A stretch of 7,043 nucleotides of DNA from an uncultured Pseudomonadota bacterium (GCA_903953455.1 CAJBJW010000349.1:1-7043), one strand, 5' to 3'; shown: positions 1 through 7,043, numbered from the stretch's first letter. A program made the numbers and translations. The notes: generated from the sequence alone by a model not told the origin.

Positions 1-2394
1 GCGATGCTGTCTTATGATGTTCACGATGCTTTAGTTGAACTGCCCACGGCACAGCAAATTATTGATGAACTTCCAGAAAGTGCTATTGATACCATTATTC
101 TTCATTTATCTGCACATCATATTCCGCAAGAAAAATGGGCCGTCTATCTACAGCGTTTAGCCTTAGAGTTGCCTGGTTGGGCGGGAATGATCAACTGGCG
201 CGAACATCATGGCGAATACAGTCCAGAAAATGATGTTAAACCTAAATTAGCGGATTTTTTAGCCATTCGCTTAACACTTGATCGACTTTGGTTAGATAAA
301 ATTTGTCAAGAAACGTGGCATGTAGAGGCAAAACTCGATAAATTACAGGCTTATTTTGAAAAAAATAGGGCTGAATTTGATATTCGTTTTCAACTGTATA
401 ACGGTCATCTTCCCGAATATTTATCACATCAAGCACAAGAATTAATGCAATTCTCGCGTTATAAAAAAACACTAACACCTAAGTTTCAACAGTTAGCGGA
501 TGTTATTTGGACATGGCAACATTCACCTTTAGCTGAAAAGCATGCGTCCACTGATGCGGTTTACACAATTGCTTGGCGTGCATTTCGATTGTGTCAGCAT
601 TTAGGACTGAATGCTGCGAACGTCAATTTGTTATCTGAAATGCAGTTGCGCGATATGCTGCATTTGCTGGATGAATTTACCCAAACTGAGCGTCATAAAA
701 TCTGGTTGGTGGCGTATGAGTGTCATTATCGTGAGCAAATTTTTCAATGTTTAACTGAAAACCATTTGCGTGGGCGTTGGTATCAGCGTAAAACTCGTCC
801 TACTGCGCAGTTGATTTTTTGTATGGATGAGCGAGAAGAAAGTTTTAGGCGGCATGTAGAGGAATTAAATCATGAATTTGAAACATTTGGTGCTGCTGGA
901 TTCTTCGGTGTTGCAATGCAATATAAAAGTGTTGATGAGGAAAAATATACTCCGTTATGCCCTGTTACGGCCACACCTACGCATTTTGTGTATGAACGAG
1001 AGGATTCACCTTTTTCTTTATCTAGCGTAGCACATCAGAAGGGGTACATAAGATACAAAAAGTATCATTATATGCAATATCAGAGTGTTAGACGCTATCT
1101 ATTTTCTGCTTCCTTTTATATCGCGATTCTTGCGCCAATTAATTTAATCGAATTAGTGTCACGAACCATAATGCCTAGGATGGCAAAGAAAATATCTTCG
1201 TTACTGCACCAAATCTTGGTTCCGAGTGTTTCCACTTCATTACATATCACAGCAACGAGTGTTCAATCTGATGAACAAGTAATGGGGTTTTCCGACGATG
1301 AACAAGCTTTACGAGTAGCTAATTTCTTGAGAACAATTGGACTAACATCGCAATTTGCCCAGATTGTATGTTTTATTGGCCATGGTTCAACAAGTCAAAA
1401 CAATCCACATGAATCAGCTCATGATTGCGGTGCTTGTGGAGGAAAGCAAGGTGGCGCTAATGCAAGAGCAATTGCAGCGATGGCAAATCGCTTGGAAATT
1501 CGTTTGTTATTGAAAAATAAGTTTGAGATTGTGATTCCTGATGACTGTTGGTTTGTGGGTTCACAACACGATACATGCAGCGATGACATTAGTTGGTATG
1601 ACACCAGTGCTATACCGCTAAACATGCAATCCCTTTATGAGAATTTTAAAACGGCTTTACTAAAGGCGCGTGATAGTGCGTCTCATGAACGCTGTAGGCG
1701 TCTTCGTAATCGGCAAGATTCTATTTCGCATAAAGAAGCGCGAGAGCATGTTAAACAGCGTTCTTCAGATCTTAGCCAGGTTCGACCAGAATTTGGTCAT
1801 GCTACAAACGCTTTTGCTGTTGTGGGACGTCGCGCTCTCACGCAAGGCGCATTTTTTGATAGACGCGCGTTTTTGATTTCGTATGATCCTACGCAAGACC
1901 TTGATGGCAAGATATTAGAAGGGATTTTACTTGCTGTCGGTCCAGTGGGCGCGGGGATTAACTTGGAATATTATTTTTCGACCGTCAATAACGAACGATT
2001 GGGTTGTGGGACAAAAATTCCTCATAACATAACGGGATTGTTCGCGGTGATGGAAGGCTCAAACAGTGATTTACGAACGGGTTTGCCAAGACAAATGATT
2101 GAGATTCATGAAGCGATGCGTCTGCAAATTATTGTCGAAGCCAAAACAAGTGTGCTCGAGCAAATTTACGTCCGTCAGCCGAGTTTAATCGAATTGATTG
2201 GTGGGGGATGGGTACATTTGAGTGCGAAAGATCCTGATTCAGATGCTATTTTTGTTTTTGAGCGTGGCGTGGGGTTTGTACGCTGGGAAAATGGAAACTC
2301 AATACACTCGCTGCCAATGTATGAAACCTCACCTGAATATTATCGCAATCACAGTGAACCTTTATCACCCGTTTTAATCGCTCAGCCTAATTGA
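1..2394 (+). CDS. dabA: DabA, zinc-dependent inorganic-carbon transporter subunit (DUF2309/UPF0753), 5' partial
   Basis: DabA is the cytoplasmic, membrane-attached subunit of the DAB complex. Characterised members convert CO2 to bicarbonate one way at a beta-carbonic-anhydrase-like zinc site, driven by cation flow through the membrane partner. Counting from the first visible Met (base 4, 796 residues), the zinc-site candidates are C273 and D275 in CMDEREES, H460 in GHGS, and C475 in HDCGACGG. The H-to-C spacing of 15 equals the H524/C539 spacing of Halothiobacillus DabA. Other family motifs are LPGWAGM near residue 60, a hydrophobic stretch near 365-387, and a C-terminal block with HN at 674, DLRxGLP near 690 and HEAMRL at 702-707. 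The frame is open at base 1, and C273 lies ~78 residues earlier than the Halothiobacillus equivalent (C351), so the true start is probably upstream and the ATG at 4 internal. The stop abuts the NuoL-like gene, so the two are probably co-translated. The family assignment is firm; substrate and direction are inferred from homologues. Confidence 0.93.
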   Translation, partial: AMLSYDVHDALVELPTAQQIIDELPESAIDTIILHLSAHHIPQEKWAVYLQRLALELPGWAGMINWREHHGEYSPENDVKPKLADFLAIRLTLDRLWLDKICQETWHVEAKLDKLQAYFEKNRAEFDIRFQLYNGHLPEYLSHQAQELMQFSRYKKTLTPKFQQLADVIWTWQHSPLAEKHASTDAVYTIAWRAFRLCQHLGLNAANVNLLSEMQLRDMLHLLDEFTQTERHKIWLVAYECHYREQIFQCLTENHLRGRWYQRKTRPTAQLIFCMDEREESFRRHVEELNHEFETFGAAGFFGVAMQYKSVDEEKYTPLCPVTATPTHFVYEREDSPFSLSSVAHQKGYIRYKKYHYMQYQSVRRYLFSASFYIAILAPINLIELVSRTIMPRMAKKISSLLHQILVPSVSTSLHITATSVQSDEQVMGFSDDEQALRVANFLRTIGLTSQFAQIVCFIGHGSTSQNNPHESAHDCGACGGKQGGANARAIAAMANRLEIRLLLKNKFEIVIPDDCWFVGSQHDTCSDDISWYDTSAIPLNMQSLYENFKTALLKARDSASHERCRRLRNRQDSISHKEAREHVKQRSSDLSQVRPEFGHATNAFAVVGRRALTQGAFFDRRAFLISYDPTQDLDGKILEGILLAVGPVGAGINLEYYFSTVNNERLGCGTKIPHNITGLFAVMEGSNSDLRTGLPRQMIEIHEAMRLQIIVEAKTSVLEQIYVRQPSLIELIGGGWVHLSAKDPDSDAIFVFERGVGFVRWENGNSIHSLPMYETSPEYYRNHSEPLSPVLIAQPN

Positions 2395-2396
2395 TT

Positions 2397-3959
2397 ATGG
2401 AAAATTTTACGATATTCATTCCCCTTTTTCCTTTGCTAGCAGCAATCTGCATAGGTGGTTTGCACCTGTTAGGTTTGATTGAAGGTGAAAAAGGTGAACG
2501 ATTGACTGCGCAACTCGCCAATTTTGCCGTTGGCTTGTCTAGTCTTGTTGCTATATTGCTTTTAGGGCAAGATTGTTGGTATCAAAATGAAGCTATTTTG
2601 ACGATGAGCACTTGGCTTATTGTAGATGATTTAGTGATTCCATTCAGTTTTATTACTCATGGGTTTAGTGTCAAATTAACGGCTTTATTTGCGATTCTTC
2701 TTTGTGTTGTGATGCGATTTTCGGTGAATTATTTGCATCGTGAGGAGGGATTTCATCGCTTCTTTTTTGTGTTGAGTTTATTTTCTTTTTCCATGTTTAT
2801 GCTGGTACTCTCGGCTAATGCGCTTGGAACATTTATTGGTTGGGAAATTGCGGGGTTGTGTTCATATTTGCTTATTAGTTATTTTTATAATCGCCAACAT
2901 GCTACGCAAAATGCCACGCGCGTTTTTATCACCAATCGAGTCGGTGATGCGGCATTTATTGCTGGTTTGGTAATGTGTTATATATGGTTTGGTAGTATGA
3001 ATTGGTTGGATATAGAGGCTTTAGTCAATCACTTATCTGAGCAAAAAAAAATACTAATCGCTTTGTGTTTTGTTATTGCAGCGATGGTCAAATCAGCGCA
3101 ACTGCCTTTTACACCATGGCTTGCTCGCACAATGGAAGGTCCAACACCTTCAAGCGCTATTTTTTACGGCGCGATTATGATTCATTCGGGCGTGTATTTA
3201 TTATTTTTAATTCGCCCGCTCCTTGATGAAACCCCTTTGATTGCCGGATTTGTGACTTTTATTGGTTTACTTACCGCGTTTTATTCGTATTTTGTTGGCT
3301 TAACACAAACGGATATTAAAACATCGTTGATTTTTGCCACATCAGGGCAACTAGGCTTACTATTTTTAGAATGTGGACTAGGTTTTTGGGAGTTAGCGAC
3401 ATGGCATTTGTGTGCGCATATTATTGTTCGAACTTATCAACTGCTTACTGCACCCTCTTTATTGCACAATATAAAAAATACGCCTATTGAAGGTGTTCAC
3501 TTATTGTTAGCCAAAAATCGCCGTTTTTACACTTATGCCACGCAGCGCTTTTGGCTAGAACCGATCACAGATTGGCTTATTGTGAAACCGGTGATGAACT
3601 TGGCAAGTGATTTGAATTACGTTGATAAACAGATTATTGATCCCTTGATGGGCTCTCCTGCACCGACTATTCACGCTATTTCCAGTTTAGCACAAGCGCA
3701 AGAGCGAAATATTGGTGCACATTTAGACAGCACAGAAGATACGTTTGCACAAGGTAGTGGATTAGCAGGGAAACTGACGCAATGGACAGCGAGTATTTTG
3801 CAATGGTTTGAGTATCATTTTATTTTGCATGGCGCATCTGACAATATGTTTCATTACGGGCGTCGATTGGGGCATATTGCCAATCAAACTGAATTAACGC
3901 TTCTCAAACCGCGGTATTTGGTTACCTTTATTTTCATTACGCTGCTGGTTGCTATGTAG
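2397..3959 (+). CDS. NuoL/NDH-5-like membrane subunit (DabB-type partner of DabA), lacking TM12-14
   Basis: This integral membrane protein of the NuoL/MrpA family probably conducts the cations that power DabA, the role of DabB. Numbering from the ATG (520 aa), about 11 helices fill residues 4-355. Visible family marks are GWE with E150 (TM5 Glu), K232 in MVKSAQLP (TM7 Lys), MEGPTPSSA, TDIK with K308, and HLCAHIIVR with H337, H341 and R345 matching E. coli NuoL H334/H338/K342. Y257 replaces NuoL H254, and H263 sits where NuoL has Thr and MrpA or NuoM has Lys. After residue ~356 the usual TM12-14, with the K399 position, are absent. A largely polar, amphipathic stretch (~360-505) and one terminal helix (~507-520) follow, resembling the NuoL lateral helix and TM16. 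E. coli NuoL is 613 aa. An in-frame TTG at 2391 overlaps the dabA stop (TTGA) and is an alternative start. Neither start has a clear Shine-Dalgarno, so coupling to dabA is likely. A complex I role is unlikely beside dabA. Confidence 0.9.
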   Translation: MENFTIFIPLFPLLAAICIGGLHLLGLIEGEKGERLTAQLANFAVGLSSLVAILLLGQDCWYQNEAILTMSTWLIVDDLVIPFSFITHGFSVKLTALFAILLCVVMRFSVNYLHREEGFHRFFFVLSLFSFSMFMLVLSANALGTFIGWEIAGLCSYLLISYFYNRQHATQNATRVFITNRVGDAAFIAGLVMCYIWFGSMNWLDIEALVNHLSEQKKILIALCFVIAAMVKSAQLPFTPWLARTMEGPTPSSAIFYGAIMIHSGVYLLFLIRPLLDETPLIAGFVTFIGLLTAFYSYFVGLTQTDIKTSLIFATSGQLGLLFLECGLGFWELATWHLCAHIIVRTYQLLTAPSLLHNIKNTPIEGVHLLLAKNRRFYTYATQRFWLEPITDWLIVKPVMNLASDLNYVDKQIIDPLMGSPAPTIHAISSLAQAQERNIGAHLDSTEDTFAQGSGLAGKLTQWTASILQWFEYHFILHGASDNMFHYGRRLGHIANQTELTLLKPRYLVTFIFITLLVAM

Positions 3960-3961
3960 AT

Positions 3962-5488
3962 ATGCCATTAAATATAAGTGTGAGCTTTTGGCCTGAAATT
4001 GCCCATTTTCCTTTATTAACGACTTTAACGCTTGTGCCTATTTTAGCGATGATTGGCGTTTGCTATACCGCATCGAAAACACAAACGTTGAGTGTTGCCT
4101 TTTTAGGCGCGATAGTGAATGTGCTACTGAGCTTTTATTTATTGTCCGTATTTGATGTCAATAAAGAAGGTATTCAACTTGCTGAATATGTCGATTTTCC
4201 GGGATTTCACTATCGCGTGGGCATTGATGGCGTCAGCGTTTTATTTATTCCGCTTGCAGCGATTTTAACGCTGCTCGCGCTTCTTTATACACTTATTACG
4301 CGCCATGTCACTGACAAAGGATTTATTGCGTCTTTACTCGGTTATCAAACGGTACTGATTGGTGCTTTTTCAGCGCTGAATGTGATGCAGTTTTGGTTGT
4401 GGACACTTATTGAACTTATCCCCGTTATTTATTTAACATTGCACGCTGGGACGGGGAAAAATCGCCAATCACTAGTGTCGCTTTTGATGCAATACTGGGG
4501 AGCGGGACTGTTGATGACGTTTGTGGGTTTTTTAGTGCTAGGTCTTGGCATGACGGACAATCAAACGGGATCCAGTTTTGATTGGCTCACGTTAATACAA
4601 AATAACAATCATCTTCACCATCATGTGCTGATTTTTGTTTTATTGTTTTACGGATTTGCCGTGCGGATGCCATTATTTCCCTTCCATGGTTGGCTTCCCG
4701 TTTTAGCAGAGCAGGGTACCGTTGCCAGTGCAGCCATTTTTTTGGTGGGAATGAAACTGGGCGTGTATGCCGTTATTCGTTTTATTTTACCGCTGGTTCC
4801 ACTTGTTGCAGAGCAGTGGGCAAATTTTGTGATCTTTCTGGGGATCATCAGTATTTTTTATGGTGCACTGCTCGCTTTAATGCAAATTAACATTCGTCGA
4901 TTACTTGCTTTTGCTGTGATTAGTCAAACGGGTATGCTGGTGATTGGCCTATTTTCATTTAATGAACAAGGCCTTGAAGGGAGTATCTTATTATCATTGA
5001 CTTATGGACTCGCCACAGCGGGTATGTTGTTTAGTGTGGGTTTGATTTATGAGCGAACCCGAACCGCTTTTATACCCCGTTTGGGCGGTTTATTTGATAA
5101 TAATACGTTTATTGGCTTACTTTTTTTAATTTCCGCTTTAAGTACGATGGTCATGCCTGGAACGCCGGGTTTTGATGCAGCGCATTTGCTACTTGAAGGG
5201 ACGATTCAAGCACAAGGTTGGTGGCTTGCTGTGACTATTTTGGTGGGTAACGTTCTTGCAACGGCATTTTTACTCTGGGCGTTTCAACGACTCTTTATTG
5301 TGAATGCAAAACGTGCAGTTCAGCCGCATGATAGTTTACACCATCCCATTCTCTGTGAACGATTGATTGCTGTTGTGATTAGTTTACTGCTGATTGGCAC
5401 TGGGTTTGATACCACACCACTTCTCAATTTTATTGATAAAAAAGCCGCTAGTATCAGTCATTCCTATCCGCAGAGGTACCCATCATGA
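3962..5488 (+). CDS. NuoM-like membrane subunit with degenerate proton-relay residues
   Basis: This 508-aa, roughly 14-helix protein belongs to the NuoM/NDH-4 branch of the proton-translocating family. Marks of the fold are GIDGVS at 88-93, MPLFPFHGWLP at 236-246, K265 in GMKLG, a YER motif near 363-365, LGG at 374-376 and MPGT at 398-401. Most residues that carry protons in E. coli NuoM are changed: the TM5 Glu position (E144) is L149, with a Glu two residues later at 151; K234 is R235; H322 is Q322 in SQTG; H348 is Y348; E407 is A407, followed by H408. K265 is kept. A His-rich loop (H217, H219, H220, H221) precedes TM7. The gene starts 2 bases after the NuoL-like stop with no clear ribosome binding site, so it is probably coupled. 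It overlaps the next gene by 4 bases. I infer a structural or modified role in a DAB-type complex, possibly no longer a proton path. The fold is sure; the function is not. Confidence 0.9.
   Translation: MPLNISVSFWPEIAHFPLLTTLTLVPILAMIGVCYTASKTQTLSVAFLGAIVNVLLSFYLLSVFDVNKEGIQLAEYVDFPGFHYRVGIDGVSVLFIPLAAILTLLALLYTLITRHVTDKGFIASLLGYQTVLIGAFSALNVMQFWLWTLIELIPVIYLTLHAGTGKNRQSLVSLLMQYWGAGLLMTFVGFLVLGLGMTDNQTGSSFDWLTLIQNNNHLHHHVLIFVLLFYGFAVRMPLFPFHGWLPVLAEQGTVASAAIFLVGMKLGVYAVIRFILPLVPLVAEQWANFVIFLGIISIFYGALLALMQINIRRLLAFAVISQTGMLVIGLFSFNEQGLEGSILLSLTYGLATAGMLFSVGLIYERTRTAFIPRLGGLFDNNTFIGLLFLISALSTMVMPGTPGFDAAHLLLEGTIQAQGWWLAVTILVGNVLATAFLLWAFQRLFIVNAKRAVQPHDSLHHPILCERLIAVVISLLLIGTGFDTTPLLNFIDKKAASISHSYPQRYPS
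5472..5476 (+). promoter_or_regulatory. Shine-Dalgarno AGAGG for the second NuoM-like gene
   Basis: AGAGG lies 8 bases upstream of the ATG at 5485, inside the 3' end of the preceding gene. It is the clearest ribosome binding site in the window. It supports the ATG that overlaps the upstream stop (ATGA) as the true start. The other junctions rely on little or no Shine-Dalgarno. Confidence 0.65.
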
Positions 5489-7008
5489 ATGTGACATTTT
5501 TACCGATGCTCAGCATGCTAATTGGTGTGCCTGTTGTCGGGGCGTTGATTATCGCTTTTGTGCCTCATATTCATTGGGCGAAAAAAATCGCGTTAACGAC
5601 AGCATTTTTTGAATTATTGATTGCATTAAAGCTGGTTTATTCTTTTGATAGAAGTAATGCGAGTTTTCAATTTATTGAGCAGTATGCCTGGATTCCATCG
5701 TTAAATGCGGCATTTTTTCTCGGTGTAGATGGCATTTCCATTCTATTTCTTCCCATGACAGCGCTGTTGATGTTCGTGACAATTATTGCGTCATGGTACA
5801 ACATTCAACATCTCACACGATTGCATTTTGCGCTATTGCTTTTGCTTGAAAGTGCAACGATGGGTGTATTTTCTGCGCTCGATATGTTGTTATTCTTTTT
5901 ATTTTGGGAAGCCACTTTACCGCCTATATTCTTTCTCATTGGACTTTGGGGAATAGGGGCAAAACGCAGTCAGGCTGCACTAAAATACACCTTGTTTATG
6001 CTGTGCGGTGGTGTACCATTATTATTTGCTATTATTCTTTTGGCTGTGAATCATGCCAATCAATTTGGCGAATTGATGATTTCGGGTTTGAGTTTTAGTT
6101 TTCCGGTTTTGTTAAACACGCCAATGACTGATCATTTGCAAATAGTGATTTTATTGTTATTTGTTCTCGGTTTTGCAGTCAAAACGCCTTTGGTACCTTT
6201 TCACACTTGGCTACCAACGATTGCGATGGAATCACCAACGCAATTGAGTGCGTTATTGATGGGGCTTAAATTAGGGGCCTTTGGTCTACTTCGATTTGCA
6301 TTTCCCCTTGCGCCTAGCGCTGCTGGGCATTATGCGTGGTTATTAGCCTTATTTGGCGCTATTACGTTAATTTACGGTGCCTTAATTGCGTTAAAACAAA
6401 CGAATTTGCGTCAATTACTGGCGTATTTGAGTATTAGTCATGTTGGCTTTGTCACGATGGGCATTGCAAGCTTAACGCTACAAAGTATTCAAGGTGCGCT
6501 TTATCAGTTACTCAATTTTACGTTGATTGCCAGTAGTTTGATGTTAATCGCAGGCTTTTTGCAACAACGCATTGGCTCAACGGAATTGGTCCATTTAGGC
6601 GGACTTGCAAAAGTGGTACCTAGATTGTGTGTTTTCTTTTACTTATTTAGTTTTGCCAGTATTGGCATGCCTTTAACCAGCGGTTTTCCAGCGGAGATAT
6701 TATTGATTATAGGCGTATTTAAACATCAATTTGGACTTGGTATCGTGGGTTTATTGGGCGCTATTTTCGGGGCAGCTGCTTTATTTATGTTTATACAAAA
6801 AACGTTTCTGGGGGAAGTTCGGCATTCATCCAATCTTCAATTAGTTGATTTGCGTGCGCATGAATTATGGGTGCTGTGTATTCCTTTTATATTAGTATTA
6901 TTTTTTGGCTTATGGCCACAGTTTTTATTAGATATTTCGCAGGGAAGTCTTGCATTATGGTTGAATCGCTTAGTTGATTTACCACTTACTTTGAGTTTTA
7001 CATCATGA
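5485..7008 (+). CDS. NuoM-like membrane subunit, near-canonical proton-translocating type
   Basis: This is a 507-aa NuoM/NDH-4-type protein with about 14 predicted helices, close to the E. coli NuoM length. It keeps most of the proton-path residues: E142 in FWEATLPP (TM5), K233 in FAVKTP (TM7), K262 in GLKLG (TM8), H319 in SISHVG, and E404 in the TM12 motif MPLTSGFPAE. GVDGIS near residue 79 is a NuoM signature. Deviations are NLRQ instead of DIKR before TM10, and N344-F345 where NuoM has the Ala-His348 pair. A start at 5485 is supported by AGAGG upstream and the ATGA overlap with the previous stop. The stop overlaps the next start in the same way. Of the three membrane subunits here it is the best candidate for an active H+ or Na+ path feeding DabA, which is an inference from residue conservation. 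Annotation as complex I NuoM is possible by homology, but no other nuo-type gene apart from the NuoL/M paralogues is visible and dabA leads the cluster. Confidence 0.91.
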   Translation: MNVTFLPMLSMLIGVPVVGALIIAFVPHIHWAKKIALTTAFFELLIALKLVYSFDRSNASFQFIEQYAWIPSLNAAFFLGVDGISILFLPMTALLMFVTIIASWYNIQHLTRLHFALLLLLESATMGVFSALDMLLFFLFWEATLPPIFFLIGLWGIGAKRSQAALKYTLFMLCGGVPLLFAIILLAVNHANQFGELMISGLSFSFPVLLNTPMTDHLQIVILLLFVLGFAVKTPLVPFHTWLPTIAMESPTQLSALLMGLKLGAFGLLRFAFPLAPSAAGHYAWLLALFGAITLIYGALIALKQTNLRQLLAYLSISHVGFVTMGIASLTLQSIQGALYQLLNFTLIASSLMLIAGFLQQRIGSTELVHLGGLAKVVPRLCVFFYLFSFASIGMPLTSGFPAEILLIIGVFKHQFGLGIVGLLGAIFGAAALFMFIQKTFLGEVRHSSNLQLVDLRAHELWVLCIPFILVLFFGLWPQFLLDISQGSLALWLNRLVDLPLTLSFTS

Positions 7009-7043
7009 ATGAAATTGCACACTATCATTGGGGTGTTGAGGAA
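7005..7043 (+). CDS. Start of a fifth operon gene, product unknown (3' partial)
   Basis: An ATG at 7005 overlaps the preceding stop (ATGA) and opens a frame of 13 codons, MNEIAHYHWGVEE, that runs off the window. The arrangement copies the 5485 junction, so it is probably a real co-translated gene. A weak GAG at 6993-6995 could serve as a ribosome binding site. The visible residues are polar, unlike the hydrophobic N-termini of the NuoM-like subunits, so a soluble or peripheral partner is possible. Too little is present to name a family. Confidence 0.6.
   Translation, partial: MNEIAHYHWGVEE

Noticed and set aside
242..478. Reverse-strand open frame of 78 codons inside dabA
   Set aside because: Antisense to conserved dabA sequence, with no ribosome binding site and no recognisable domain; a shadow frame.
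1419..1625. Reverse-strand open frame opposite the zinc-site region of dabA
   Set aside because: Mirrors a conserved coding block (the HDCGAC region); low-complexity Ala/Pro end and no start context.
1670..1876. Plus-strand open frame of 68 codons within dabA in another frame
   Set aside because: Fully internal to a strongly conserved gene and has no family resemblance.
3945..3975. Possible terminator or promoter at the NuoL-like / NuoM-like junction
   Set aside because: Only 2 bases separate the genes, and there is no inverted repeat with a T-run.
4648..4890. Short open frames on both strands within the first NuoM-like gene
   Set aside because: Both lie over the conserved TM7-TM8 region and look like by-products of its codon pattern.
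5394..5612. Plus-strand 72-codon frame bridging the two NuoM-like genes
   Set aside because: Overlaps both real genes at a normal ATGA junction; no ribosome binding site or domain.
2397..7008. Reading the three membrane genes as a respiratory complex I segment (nuoL-nuoM-nuoM/N)
   Set aside because: dabA heads the operon, the NuoL-like protein is truncated, one NuoM-like protein lacks the relay residues, and no other type of complex I gene (such as nuoH, nuoJ or nuoK) is present in the window.
6837..7028. Reverse-strand frame at the end of the second NuoM-like gene
   Set aside because: Antisense to the last helix region and the next start; no supporting signal.

Overview
The window is a compact single-strand (+) operon. 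It carries most of a dabA gene (DUF2309/UPF0753, the zinc-site subunit of a DAB inorganic-carbon uptake complex). Three genes for membrane subunits of the NuoL/NuoM/MrpA family (PF00361, proton-translocating type) follow, and then the first 13 codons of a fifth gene. The base composition is AT-rich (roughly 40% G+C by eye). Codon use, the long-form DabA motifs and the gene set suggest a gammaproteobacterium. An autotrophic sulfur oxidiser of the Thiotrichales/Beggiatoa kind is one plausible source, but the sequence alone does not fix the taxon. No RNA gene, insertion sequence, CRISPR array, terminator or promoter was found. The promoter presumably lies upstream of the window.

Layout: dabA (1-2394) is open at its 5' edge and probably lacks its first ~80 or more codons. 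It runs directly into a NuoL-like gene (ATG at 2397, or TTG at 2391 overlapping the dabA stop), ending at 3959. Two bases later comes a first NuoM-like gene (3962-5488). It overlaps by ATGA a second NuoM-like gene (5485-7008), which overlaps by ATGA a partial ORF (7005-7043). There is no non-coding stretch longer than 2 bases.

How they may work together: DabA carries an intact beta-carbonic-anhydrase-like Cys/Asp/His/Cys site (C273, D275, H460, C475 in window numbering). In characterised DAB systems such a site hydrates CO2 to bicarbonate, coupled to cation flow through one NuoL/MrpA-like partner, DabB. Here there are three antiporter-like subunits, and they look specialised. The NuoL-like protein keeps the first-half Glu/Lys pair and the HxxxH motif but lacks the helices around TM12-14, including the E. 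coli NuoL K399 position. The first NuoM-like protein has lost nearly all proton-relay residues. The second NuoM-like protein keeps most of them. This pattern of one truncated, one degenerate and one near-canonical antiporter-like subunit attached to DabA is the most interesting aspect of the window.
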